The notes: generated from the letters alone by a model not told the origin. A DNA stretch of 64,000 nt from Sedimentitalea todarodis (GCF_032595355.1 NZ_JASMWN010000003.1:364020-428019), one strand, 5' to 3'; positions 17,521-25,732 are shown, numbered from the stretch's first letter. Made by a program: numbers and translations.

Positions 17521-18609
17521 TCATTCCCGGCCTAGAGCATCGGATAGCAGAGCTTGCGTGGCTGGGATTTCACGCCATTGGATGCCCGCGAAGGTCAGTT
17601 TTCCGTTGGATTTCATTTTTCGGACGCCAAGATCGGCCAGCGCCTCGCCCAATACGGAACTGACGCCTCGGCCCCGCTTTCCACGTTCCGCAATCGGTTC
17701 ACCCTTCCAACGGGCATACCAGGCGGAAAACGCCAGACGGAAATCCAGCGCCGGGGTCCGCCCACGCGGGTCTCGGTCCACATGCTCTGACAGGAAAGCC
17801 ACCACCGGATCGGACAGACGGTCCGGCCAGTCCTCGGCGGGGGTGCCGGGCAGGTATTCCACGTCGATTACAACAGGGGCCAGGTCCTCGACGCCCGCGC
17901 GGATTTCCGCGATCAGCTCAGACAGATTAACCAGGCAAACAGATGCACTGTCGGCTTCTTGTTCGCCTAGCCAGGCCGCCAGCAGCTCCACAGTAAAATG
18001 TGACCCAGGAACGAATGCGAATCCGTCGCCTACACCTGTTTCCAAGATCAAAGAGTCTGAAATTGCCACAAGGATTGTGTCGCCAAGCTCGGTTGGAAAG
18101 ACGTCCGCGCCAGGGCGGGGTGTGCCAGCCTGGAATGCCCGAGTCCCATCCCCGGTTTCACCGAGAAAAATGAACGTCTGGGCCATGCGCAGAGCCAGAC
18201 CGGATGGAACGCCACCTGAAATCAGGCGAAAAAACACTCCCAAGCCAACGGCACCTTCGAGAGTGATAAATCGACCGCCCTCGCGGACTACGCCCGTCCC
18301 ACGCATTGGGATTGATATTTGAGAGACCAGCGACGTCTCTGTAATTTCTTGCAAAGAGGCGGCGAGAGCACCCTTGTAAACATGCTGATGAAATGCCGCT
18401 GGCGTCACCCGCAGAATTTCGAGGATCGACAGGAGCGGATACATCCTAGCAGTTTCGTCGCGTTGCATTAATGTCTCCAAGATTTGTTTATACCATTCCT
18501 GGGGACCATAACGATGTAGCGACTCGCAACCTGTCAAGATTTTTTTGGATTCGAAGGTTGTGAACTCGGAGGCGCGGAACGGCACCAGCCAACACGACAA
18601 GACTGACAC
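17521..18609 (-). CDS. Unknown island protein with primase D5-like C-terminal domain (up to 362 aa)
   Basis: Only the C-terminus is suggestive. About residues 288-345 (FRLAFSAWYARWKGEP, then RGVSSVLGEALADLGVRK and KLTFAGIQWRE) look like the winged-helix domain found at the end of D5/P4-type primase-helicases. The ATPase and primase domains themselves are absent; the remaining 280 residues have no motif I can name. Two starts are possible: ATG at 18609 with no clear ribosome site, and ATG at 18468 with GGAGA five bases upstream, giving 315 residues. The base composition of the first 100 codons is more AT-rich than the rest. It heads the minus-strand arm of the island, so replication or regulation of the island is a reasonable guess. 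Confidence 0.55.
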   Translation of the reverse strand: MSVLSCWLVPFRASEFTTFESKKILTGCESLHRYGPQEWYKQILETLMQRDETARMYPLLSILEILRVTPAAFHQHVYKGALAASLQEITETSLVSQISIPMRGTGVVREGGRFITLEGAVGLGVFFRLISGGVPSGLALRMAQTFIFLGETGDGTRAFQAGTPRPGADVFPTELGDTILVAISDSLILETGVGDGFAFVPGSHFTVELLAAWLGEQEADSASVCLVNLSELIAEIRAGVEDLAPVVIDVEYLPGTPAEDWPDRLSDPVVAFLSEHVDRDPRGRTPALDFRLAFSAWYARWKGEPIAERGKRGRGVSSVLGEALADLGVRKMKSNGKLTFAGIQWREIPATQALLSDALGRE

Positions 18610-19073
18610 ATCCCGCGTCCGGTACTAAGTTGACAACCGTGGATCGGGGGACCCGCGCCCGGCTATCTACTCCAACTGCTTAAGCGGAAGCACCTAAAGG
18701 CAAAAACGAGTATCCCCGCGCCCCGGCTGGCCTGGGACCACGACAGTCCCCAGCCCTCGGCGCGGCGCGCACAAATCTTTCGGGGCAAGAATGTGACAAC
18801 CAACATGCCAACGAATGCAACTTAAAGCACCAGTTGCGGGACCCTCCGGGCGATCAACAACAACCCCAATCGAAAAGCCCATACCGCCAGCCACTGTTCG
18901 CGCCTCAGACAACGGGGCGCGAATATACCCACGTTGCGACCTATAGGAAGGACCCAAAAGCGCCTGATCGGGGTCGGTCGATTTCGCGGCCGGGGGATAC
19001 GGGGGAAGACAGGGAGGCCTGAACCCTCGCCCTCTAAAAATACGTTGTTACCGGTGTTTTTCTCGTATGCGTT

Positions 19074-19277
19074 ATATACCCCTCCCTATCTTCCCTGTAG
19101 ATAGAATATATTACTTAGGTACCTGTTTTATTTAAGTATTATTGAATATATCCCCTCCCCAAAACCCGGCTTCCCCTCCCTCAAGTCTCCCCCGGCCTCC
19201 CCAGAAACGACGTTCGGACCCACACAATTCAATGTCAGGCCACTTGCGTACTGCCTTCTGGAAAACCACCCCCTCCC
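19074..19277. repeat. AT-rich block with four CCCCTCCC repeats, origin-like
   Basis: The octamer CCCCTCCC occurs at 19079, 19152, 19173 and 19270, all on the same strand. Two copies follow ATATAY (19074-19086 and 19146-19159), and GAATATAT is directly repeated at 19104 and 19144. Between them lies the AT-rich tract 19100-19151, in sharp contrast with the GC-rich surroundings. Repeats bordering an AT-rich stretch are typical of replication origins, but a packaging site is also possible. Confidence 0.45.
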
Positions 19278-19390
19278 CAAAAGGGACGCGGGGGGAGGCC
19301 ATTGGGTGGTGCGGGGAGGGCGAGGAAAGGCGCGGGGAAGAGCCACACGCTTGAAAGAACTCGGAAAATGTTGCTTGGTTGTCGAAATGA

Positions 19391-19456
19391 CCTTACCACT
19401 GGGGCGGATAACCCTTACCTCTGGGGCGGATCACTCTTACCACTTCGGCTGATCAC
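19391..19456. repeat. Three tandem 22-bp repeats (iteron-like) upstream of ariA
   Basis: Three copies with an exact 22-bp period occupy 19391-19412, 19413-19434 and 19435-19456; consensus CYTTACCACTGGGGCGGATCAC. Copies 1 and 2 differ at two positions, copy 3 at five or so. A period of 22 bp (two helical turns) places the copies on one DNA face. The last copy ends about 30 bases before a TATTAT -10-like box and 50 bases before the ariA start. They may be operator sites of the defence operon or iterons of an island origin. Confidence 0.75.
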
Positions 19457-19506
19457 TCGCGCCACAAAGAGTAAAAGCAAAAAATATTATCCGGAGTTAA
19501 CCGCCA

Positions 19507-20805
19507 ATGCCGACAATTGATAGCGTAAAAATCGAAGGCTTCTGGGGGAATCACCGCGTCTTCCTAAAATTTAACCCAGAAGTAAACTTTCTAGTGGGCG
19601 TCAATGGATCAGGAAAGACTACTGCAATCGACATTCTCGCATCAGCTCTTCAATGCGACGAAGATGCTTTAGAAAGGCTACCATTTGAAAAGATTGAAAT
19701 CGTACTTTTTGACAGAGCTACGAGACGAAAACCATCTGTAACTGTAGAGCGCTCACGCAACGAAGATGACCACTATCCTTCCATTATTTATAAGGTACGA
19801 GATTCCGCAAAGACTCCGGCGGATGAAGTAAAGGAATATTACCCGTTTAACCGACGAGACCCCTACTCTCGAGCGGTGCGCGACCCGAGAACAGGAAAGA
19901 TTATCAGACGTCACATTGCGTCTGGAGTTGGCCACCGCGACCTTCGTATGGAGTTGGCAGACTTAATTAAAATGAATTGGCTCTCCATCAACCGGGTGTC
20001 AACCGTACGCACCGGTCCAGACAGAAAGTCTAATGAAACTCATGTAGATCGAAAAATTGGAGAAACTTCGGATCGTTTGGAGAGGTATTTTTCCGAATTG
20101 TCTTCGAATGCGAGCCAACAGACCCGGGACTTTCAGAGAAAACTGTTTCGGTCACTTATATCTAGTGATAACTCATTTTCCCTGGATAGCAACCTGTCTG
20201 GAATTGATCTTGTGGAAGAGAAATCTTCTCTTATTGATATATTTGATCGCTTTAAAATTCCCAAAGATGAGTATCTTGGAGATACAGGCGCGTTCTTTGA
20301 TCGATTGCAATCAATTAAAGATGAGGAGGATAAGAGTTCATATACACCCGCTGAGTTAGTAGCGATAATCAACGCGTACAAAATTCACTCACTGATTGGC
20401 GAATGGAATGGAGTTGTTGAGAAAGAAAAGGAAATCCTGAAACCAAGAGATGCCTTTGTTGCGATTCTGGATACCATGTTTCACCGAAAAACAGCAGAGG
20501 TTTTGCCGACCGGAGAGATGGTATTCCATACAAAGTCTGGCAAAACAATGCAAATCTCAGAACTATCGTCGGGCGAGAAGCAGCTATTCATTATCCTTGC
20601 TGAGGCTCTCCTGCAAAAAGATGCTGAGTGGACATATATTGCAGATGAACCCGAACTCTCTCTGCATGTCGATTGGCAAGAAGTCTTAGTAGATAATCTG
20701 CGAGCGCTCAATCCCAATAGTCAGGTGATTTTTGCTACGCATTCGCCAGACATTATAAGTCATTATTCAAATGACGTCATCGACATGGAAAAGATGATCG
20801 AATGA
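19507..20805 (+). CDS. ariA: AriA-like AAA15-type ATPase of a PARIS-like defence system (432 aa)
   Basis: This is an ABC/SMC-type AAA ATPase of the OLD-like (AAA_15/21) class. Walker A GVNGSGKTT is at 31-39, the signature LSSGEKQ at 353-359, Walker B YIADEPELSLH at 377-387 and the H-loop ATHSPDII at 410-417. The middle (about 85-330) is a helical insertion. It has no TOPRIM nuclease domain of its own, unlike Gabija GajA. Its ATG-TGA overlap with a DUF4435 gene is the defining gene pair of PARIS (AriA senses phage anti-restriction proteins and holds AriB). The gene is clearly more AT-rich than host genes, which indicates transfer. Ribosome site: GGAG 12 bases before the ATG, rather distant. 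Confidence 0.8.
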   Translation: MPTIDSVKIEGFWGNHRVFLKFNPEVNFLVGVNGSGKTTAIDILASALQCDEDALERLPFEKIEIVLFDRATRRKPSVTVERSRNEDDHYPSIIYKVRDSAKTPADEVKEYYPFNRRDPYSRAVRDPRTGKIIRRHIASGVGHRDLRMELADLIKMNWLSINRVSTVRTGPDRKSNETHVDRKIGETSDRLERYFSELSSNASQQTRDFQRKLFRSLISSDNSFSLDSNLSGIDLVEEKSSLIDIFDRFKIPKDEYLGDTGAFFDRLQSIKDEEDKSSYTPAELVAIINAYKIHSLIGEWNGVVEKEKEILKPRDAFVAILDTMFHRKTAEVLPTGEMVFHTKSGKTMQISELSSGEKQLFIILAEALLQKDAEWTYIADEPELSLHVDWQEVLVDNLRALNPNSQVIFATHSPDIISHYSNDVIDMEKMIE

Positions 20806-21725
20806 CGTTAATCAGAACTAAGTCTGGCCTACAGAACTTACATATTCTAAAAGGTGTCGATTTGGTTGTGTATACCGAAGGCGGCGATAGAGATGCACTC
20901 ACCAAAGAAGAAGTACTTGAGGGGGGGCGGGGCTATGAAAAATCTGTTGATATCCGCTTCTGGAGAGGAATTTTCGGGCAATTCAGCAATCGCGGTTCAA
21001 TAAAATTCCTAGCAGTTGGTGGCTGTAGAACACTTGAAGGAATTGCTAAAGAAATTTCCGATGGAAATTTAAGAAGTGTTTGCGTGGCGATGGACCGAGA
21101 CTATTCGAATTTTTGGGGTTTATCGGTTCAAAATTGCAATGTGATATATACCCGAACTTATAGCTGGGAGAATGAACTATTTAACAGCGAAGTTATACTG
21201 CGCGCTTTTAGAAGGCTTGCGCTGGATACCTTTGATCCATCAGAAATTCTAACTAAAATTGATGCTGCCAAGCAGTCTCTAATAAGTCAATTCCGACATC
21301 TAGTTGTGGCGGATATGATCCTTGTCGCCGCAAACTCGTCGTTATTTGATCGAAAACAACCTGCATCCTGCTTCAAGCACGTCAAGAGGCAAGACAGAAT
21401 GCCAGAGATCGATAGATCTAGACTTCGATCTAAAGTTAAAGCCGAAAAGGCAAAAGTTTCTGGCTTTCGTCTAATAAACCCTCCTCGCGCAGAGTCTATA
21501 GATGTGGCGAGAGATGTTTTTGGAAAACCATTGCTCGTTGCTGCCGTACGAATACTTCAGCTCTTGATCAGTGATGCAAATCAGAAGTCTCTACCTAATG
21601 ACTACCTAGAGAAGTTCCTGCTTGATGCTTTCTTTGATTGGATCAATGACAATCTGGGATGCCTTCAGGCCGTAGATTATGGAACTAAAGTTGCTGCTTT
21701 GGAAATGGCGACCGAGAATGGCTGA
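20802..21725 (+). CDS. ariB: AriB-like DUF4435/TOPRIM effector of a PARIS-like system (307 aa)
   Basis: The protein begins MTLIRTKSGLQNLH and has the DUF4435 pattern: LVVYTEGGDRDAL with an acidic residue at Glu26, a second acidic motif VCVAMDRDYSNF (Asp98/Asp100), and TYSWENELFN (about 119-128). Glu plus D-x-D in this order is a TOPRIM-type metal site. In characterised PARIS systems AriB is released from AriA and cleaves tRNA, stopping phage growth; a nuclease role here is inferred from family. It overlaps ariA by four bases (ATGA). AT-rich composition matches ariA. It is the last gene before attR. All putative catalytic acids are present and the frame is intact. Confidence 0.78.
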   Translation: MTLIRTKSGLQNLHILKGVDLVVYTEGGDRDALTKEEVLEGGRGYEKSVDIRFWRGIFGQFSNRGSIKFLAVGGCRTLEGIAKEISDGNLRSVCVAMDRDYSNFWGLSVQNCNVIYTRTYSWENELFNSEVILRAFRRLALDTFDPSEILTKIDAAKQSLISQFRHLVVADMILVAANSSLFDRKQPASCFKHVKRQDRMPEIDRSRLRSKVKAEKAKVSGFRLINPPRAESIDVARDVFGKPLLVAAVRILQLLISDANQKSLPNDYLEKFLLDAFFDWINDNLGCLQAVDYGTKVAALEMATENG

Positions 21726-22378
21726 GCGATCACGTAGCTTTTATGGTGGAACCAATTAACCAATTCTGCCATGACTCCAGTTGTTTCAGCTTAGCGATCT
21801 AATGCTGCATCTCACCCTTTATGACGTCAGGAGAACGATCACCACTACTGTGTGGAAGCTGCCTACACCAGAATCTTCAGGGCACTAAGATTTCGAGTCG
21901 TACGTTGTCGGCTTCCTCGCGCAGAATTTTTAATTTTGGCTCTGACAAGCTGTCTTCCGGTGGGACAATCTCCGCGAAAAACTATGAAGTTACATGTGAA
22001 AATAGACTGTCCCACTTTTGAATAACCATCTGATTTGGTGGGTAAATGGCAGCCCCCTACGGGCTGCCAGTTGCCTCGATCTCCAAATTTTCCGAGTATT
22101 CGCAAGGCATTGCTGGAACGGGCCAATGGCCTGGCGCTCGGCTCCGATATCCACCGTTTTCTGACAGCCCGTCAATCGGGTCTCGTTTTCGATTGCGCGA
22201 TGGTGGCCCATCCACTCTGCCTCTGGCGTCAATCCGGTGGCATCAAACGCAACCGATCAAATTTCGATCCGCCTGCAGAATGGGCAGGTCCAACAGCGAT
22301 CAAACCAGATCGTTCGACGTGCATTGCAATGCCTGAATTGATGACGACGGGGCCGATCGCGATCAACGCGCCGACCGA
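21726..22378. other. Intergenic: island right end, attR and host spacer
   Basis: No gene-like frame is present. Bases 21726-22053 belong to the island and are featureless except for the final stem; 22070-22378 is host sequence that originally followed tRNA-Glu. At 22047-22069 TGGCAGCCC-CCTAC-GGGCTGCCA forms a perfect 9-bp stem that includes the attR core and could also end the ariB transcript. Confidence 0.6.
22054..22069. repeat. attR core (16-bp direct repeat copy 2)
   Basis: Exact copy of the last 16 bases of tRNA-Glu (13681-13696). The island-side flank supplies TGGCAGC, so the excised circle would carry a 9-bp inverted repeat around a 5-base centre, as expected for a tyrosine-recombinase core site. 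Confidence 0.9.
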
Positions 22379-23299
22379 TCAGGTGCTGGACCGACCTGCT
22401 CCATCCCGTATCTGCGCGCCTGATTGGCGGACGATGTCGGCGATCTGCATCAACTGCTTTCCCAGTGGGTTGGTCTTGCGCCAGATCATCCCGATGCTGC
22501 GCGAGGGTTGCGGGTCTGCGAAACGTACAATCGACACCGACGCCGCGCGGGTTTCAATCGGTACGGCCATATCCGGGATCAGCGTGACTCCCATCCCTGC
22601 ATCGACGATCTGCACCAAGGTTGACAGCGAACTCCCGTCGAGCCCGTCGCGCGGCAACGAAGATTGGATATTGCAGAACGCCAGGGTCTGATCGCGAAAG
22701 CAATGCCCCTCCTCCAACAGCAACAGACGCATTCGTCGCAGTTCTTCGCCGTTGGGCACCGATTTCTCCGCGTCCGCACTCGGTCGGATCAGGACGAAAT
22801 TCTCCGAGAACAACTCCTCCTCGATCAAGGACGGCTCGCCGATCGGCAACGCCACGATTGCCGCATCCAGCCGCCCGTCGAGAAGTTCCTGCACCAGCTT
22901 TGGGGTCATGGTTTCGCGCACGAACACGTCTAGGTCACCATGTGCCGCTGACAGGTTGCCGATGATCGTGGGCAGCAGATAGGGAGCTATGGTCGGAATC
23001 ACCCCAAGCCGCAATCGCCCCACCATCCCCGAATGTGAGGCCCGCGCCAGATCACCCAGACCTTCCACCGCACGCAGCACCTCCTGCACCCGCGACAGGA
23101 ACGCCTCACCCAGAGTGGTCAACCGAACCTGCCGCGCAGCGCGTTCGAACAACACCGCACCCAGTTCGTTTTCCAACTCCTTGATCTGCACTGACAAAGC
23201 CGGTTGGGTGATGGAACAGGACGCGGCGGCCCGACCGAAATGCCGATGAAGCGCCAGCGCTTCGAAGTAACGCAACTGTTTGAGCGTAACATTTTTCAT
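22379..23299 (-). CDS. oxyR: Hydrogen-peroxide sensor OxyR (LysR family, 306 aa)
   Basis: The N-terminal LysR winged HTH (about 4-62: LRYFEALALHRHFGRAAA, then TQPALSVQIKELENELG) is followed by a periplasmic-binding-like regulatory domain. The OxyR redox pair is present as EEGHCFRDQTLAFC, Cys200 and Cys209, the equivalents of E. coli Cys199 and Cys208, so it should form the peroxide-induced disulfide. It is divergent from katG with a 241-base shared control region, the standard arrangement in which OxyR activates the catalase. Length and motifs are normal. The C-terminal tail after about residue 295 is variable. Confidence 0.95.
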   Translation of the reverse strand: MKNVTLKQLRYFEALALHRHFGRAAASCSITQPALSVQIKELENELGAVLFERAARQVRLTTLGEAFLSRVQEVLRAVEGLGDLARASHSGMVGRLRLGVIPTIAPYLLPTIIGNLSAAHGDLDVFVRETMTPKLVQELLDGRLDAAIVALPIGEPSLIEEELFSENFVLIRPSADAEKSVPNGEELRRMRLLLLEEGHCFRDQTLAFCNIQSSLPRDGLDGSSLSTLVQIVDAGMGVTLIPDMAVPIETRAASVSIVRFADPQPSRSIGMIWRKTNPLGKQLMQIADIVRQSGAQIRDGAGRSST

Positions 23300-23540
23300 A
23301 AGAAATATTTATCGCAACGATGAAAAAATACAACTTATATAGATCGCAACGCCTTGTTATAACGATTCTAGAAAACAGGGGGGAGTCACTATTCCCATGT
23401 TCGATCCTTCGCCGGCCCGACACTTGGTCGCGCCGATACTCCGATCGGACAAGGCCCCGGCACAGCGTCGCCGAGGCCAGAGAACCGACATACGCCTGTT
23501 TCATGACGCCAGGTAGAATAGCCAAAACGGGAGCTAAGAC
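23300..23540. promoter_or_regulatory. oxyR-katG divergent control region
   Basis: The spacer is AT-rich near oxyR. The nonamer ATCGCAACG occurs twice in direct orientation at 23311-23319 and 23343-23351, 32 bases apart (three helical turns), close to the oxyR start. OxyR contacts several sites on one DNA face, so these could be part of its operator; I cannot match the classical ATAG-spaced consensus with confidence. Confidence 0.45.
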
Positions 23541-25715
23541 ATGGACGGAAACGATATCGATACTTCGGGCAAATGCCCGATCTTGCACGGTAGCAATACC
23601 GAAAGCAGCAAGTCGGTGATGGATTGGTGGCCGAACGCGCTGAACCTCGACATCCTGCATCAACACGATACCAAGACCAACCCGATGGACGCGGATTTCA
23701 ACTACCGCGAAGAGGTCAAGACGCTCGATGTCGAGGCGCTGAAGGGTGACCTGACCGCGCTCATGACCGAGAGCCAGGAGTGGTGGCCCGCCGATTGGGG
23801 GCACTACGGTGGCCTGATGATCCGCATGGCCTGGCACGCTGCCGGCACCTATCGTCTGGCTGATGGCCGTGGCGGCGGCGGCACTGGCAACCAGCGCTTT
23901 GCGCCCCTGAATTCCTGGCCGGACAACGTCAGCCTCGACAAGGCGCGGCGCCTGCTTTGGCCGATCAAGAAAAAATATGGCAACAAGATCAGCTGGGCCG
24001 ACCTCATCGTTCTCGCGGGCAACATCGCCTATGATTCCATGGGCCTGAAAACATTCGGTTTCGGCTTTGGCCGGGAAGACATCTGGCATCCAGAGACCGA
24101 CACCTATTGGGGTGCCGAAAAGGAATGGCTGGCCCCCAGCGACGCCCGCTATGATGACGTCGACAATCCAGAAACCATGGAAAATCCACTTGCCGCCGTT
24201 CAGATGGGCCTGATCTACGTCAACCCCGAAGGGGTGAACGGCAAATCCGATCCGCTCAAGACCGCCGAACATATCCGCGAAACCTTCAAGCGGATGGCGA
24301 TGGATGATGAAGAAACCGCCGCACTGACCGCTGGCGGCCACACTGTGGGCAAGGCCCATGGCAACGGCACCGCAGATTTGCTTGGCGCGGAACCCGAAGC
24401 CGCTGACGTCGACGCACAGGGCATGGGATGGATCAACCCGAACCTGCAGGGAAAGGCAGCGAATGCCATGAGTTCGGGCCTGGAAGGCGCCTGGACCGCC
24501 GAGCCGACCAAGTTTGACATGGGCTTTTTCGACATGCTGTTCGGCCATGAATGGGAAGTGCGACAATCCCCTGCCGGTGCCAACCAATGGGAGCCGGTCG
24601 ACATCAGGGAAGAGGATAAGCCGGTCGATGCCTCTGATCCGTCCAAACGCAACAACCCGATCATGACCGACGCCGACATGGCGATGAAGATGGACCCGAT
24701 CTATAACGAGATCTGCCGAAAGTTCATGGCCGATCCCGACTATTTCAAGGACACCTTCGCCCGTGCTTGGTTCAAGCTCACCCACCGCGACATGGGTCCG
24801 AAGGTCCGTTACCTCGGCCCCGACGTTCCGCAGGAAGACCTGATCTGGATGGATCCGATCCCGGCGGGCCCGACGGGCTATGACGTGGACGCGGTCAAGG
24901 CCAAGATCGCCGGCAGTGGCCTGAGCCTGTCGGATATGGTCTCTACCGCCTGGGACAGTGCCCGCACCTATCGCGGTTCGGACATGCGCGGCGGCGCCAA
25001 CGGTGCCCGCATCCGTCTCGCTCCGCAAAAGGACTGGGTCGGCAACGAGCCCGAGCGCCTGGCCCGTGTGTTGTCGGTCCTGGAACCGATCGCTGCGCAA
25101 ACCGGCGCCTCACTGGCCGACGTCATCGTGCTGGCCGGAAATCTCGGTGTCGAACAGGCGGCGAAGGCGGCGGGCTCCGACATTTCGGTGCCGTTCTCGC
25201 CGGGCCGTGGTGACGCGACCGACGAGATGACTGACGCCGAAAGCTTTGACCCGCTGGAGCCGCTGGCCGATGGCTATCGCAACTGGCAGAAATCCGACTA
25301 CGTCGTCAGCCCCGAAGAGCTGATGCTCGACCGGACGCAGCTGATGGGTCTGACCGCCAAGGAGATGACGGTACTGGTCGGCGGCATGCGCGCCATGGAC
25401 ACCAATCATGGCGGCACCAAGCATGGCGTCTTCACCAACCGCCCTGGCGCGCTCACGACCGATTTCTTCGTGACCCTGACAGACATGGCCAACGTGTGGG
25501 TCCCTGTCGACAACGGCATCTACGAAATCCGCGACCGCAAGACAGGTACGGCGAACTGGACCGCGACACGCATGGATCTGGTGTTCGGCTCGAACTCGAT
25601 CCTGCGCTCCTACGCCGAAGTCTATGCCCAGGATGACAACCAGTCAAAATTCGTGAAGGATTTTGTCGCAGCCTGGACCAAGGTGATGAACGCCGACCGG
25701 TTCGATCTGGACTGA
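23541..25715 (+). CDS. katG: Catalase-peroxidase (724 aa)
   Basis: KatG is a heme enzyme that removes hydrogen peroxide. The N-terminal active domain has the distal triad in MIRMAWHAAGTYR (Arg95, Trp98, His99). Tyr226 (GLIYVNPEGVNG) and Met252 would form the covalent Met-Tyr-Trp adduct with Trp98, and the proximal His267 lies in TAGGHTVGKAHG. The C-terminal degenerate peroxidase domain (about 420-724) is complete. Length is normal (about 720-740). A GGGAG site precedes the ATG. Its divergent position next to oxyR implies peroxide induction. A GC-rich hairpin follows the stop. Confidence 0.97.
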   Translation: MDGNDIDTSGKCPILHGSNTESSKSVMDWWPNALNLDILHQHDTKTNPMDADFNYREEVKTLDVEALKGDLTALMTESQEWWPADWGHYGGLMIRMAWHAAGTYRLADGRGGGGTGNQRFAPLNSWPDNVSLDKARRLLWPIKKKYGNKISWADLIVLAGNIAYDSMGLKTFGFGFGREDIWHPETDTYWGAEKEWLAPSDARYDDVDNPETMENPLAAVQMGLIYVNPEGVNGKSDPLKTAEHIRETFKRMAMDDEETAALTAGGHTVGKAHGNGTADLLGAEPEAADVDAQGMGWINPNLQGKAANAMSSGLEGAWTAEPTKFDMGFFDMLFGHEWEVRQSPAGANQWEPVDIREEDKPVDASDPSKRNNPIMTDADMAMKMDPIYNEICRKFMADPDYFKDTFARAWFKLTHRDMGPKVRYLGPDVPQEDLIWMDPIPAGPTGYDVDAVKAKIAGSGLSLSDMVSTAWDSARTYRGSDMRGGANGARIRLAPQKDWVGNEPERLARVLSVLEPIAAQTGASLADVIVLAGNLGVEQAAKAAGSDISVPFSPGRGDATDEMTDAESFDPLEPLADGYRNWQKSDYVVSPEELMLDRTQLMGLTAKEMTVLVGGMRAMDTNHGGTKHGVFTNRPGALTTDFFVTLTDMANVWVPVDNGIYEIRDRKTGTANWTATRMDLVFGSNSILRSYAEVYAQDDNQSKFVKDFVAAWTKVMNADRFDLD

Positions 25716-25732
25716 TCAGCACCAGACGAGGA

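Larger units (their letters stand above)
18610..19506. other. Non-coding centre of the island (divergent control region)
   Basis: About 0.9 kb without a convincing gene separates the minus-strand capsid arm from the plus-strand PARIS-like arm. Frames of 60-87 codons exist but have no family resemblance or ribosome sites. The left part (18610-19020) is GC-rich and featureless to my eye. The middle is an AT-rich block with CCCCTCCC repeats, and the right part has three 22-bp tandem repeats followed by a TATTAT box at 19485-19490 shortly before ariA. It must hold the promoters of both arms and possibly a replication origin or packaging site. Confidence 0.6.
13681..22069. mobile_element. 8.4-kb integrative island in tRNA-Glu (satellite-like, carries capsid gene and PARIS-like operon)
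   Basis: The element is bounded by identical 16-bp repeats, starts with a tyrosine integrase and an AlpA-like excisionase, and contains a phage capsid fusion, two uncharacterised proteins, a repeat-rich non-coding centre and an AAA ATPase/DUF4435 pair. Base composition changes inside it: the minus-strand arm is about as GC-rich as the host, the ariA/ariB arm is clearly AT-rich. No terminase, portal, tail or lysis genes are present, so it is not a complete prophage. Small size, integrase-AlpA pairing and cargo defence genes fit a phage-inducible satellite. A reduced prophage remnant that acquired a defence island is the alternative. Confidence 0.85.

Noticed and set aside
19302..19520. 72-codon frame overlapping the 22-bp repeats
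   Set aside because: The sequence is a translation of the repeats, without family resemblance or ribosome site.
19507..21725. Gabija (GajA/GajB) as identity of the defence pair
   Set aside because: The ATPase lacks a fused TOPRIM domain and the partner is DUF4435-like, not a UvrD-type helicase.
23106..25100. 664-codon minus-strand frame across katG and the oxyR start
   Set aside because: Runs through the katG coding region in reverse and matches nothing; an effect of high GC third positions.
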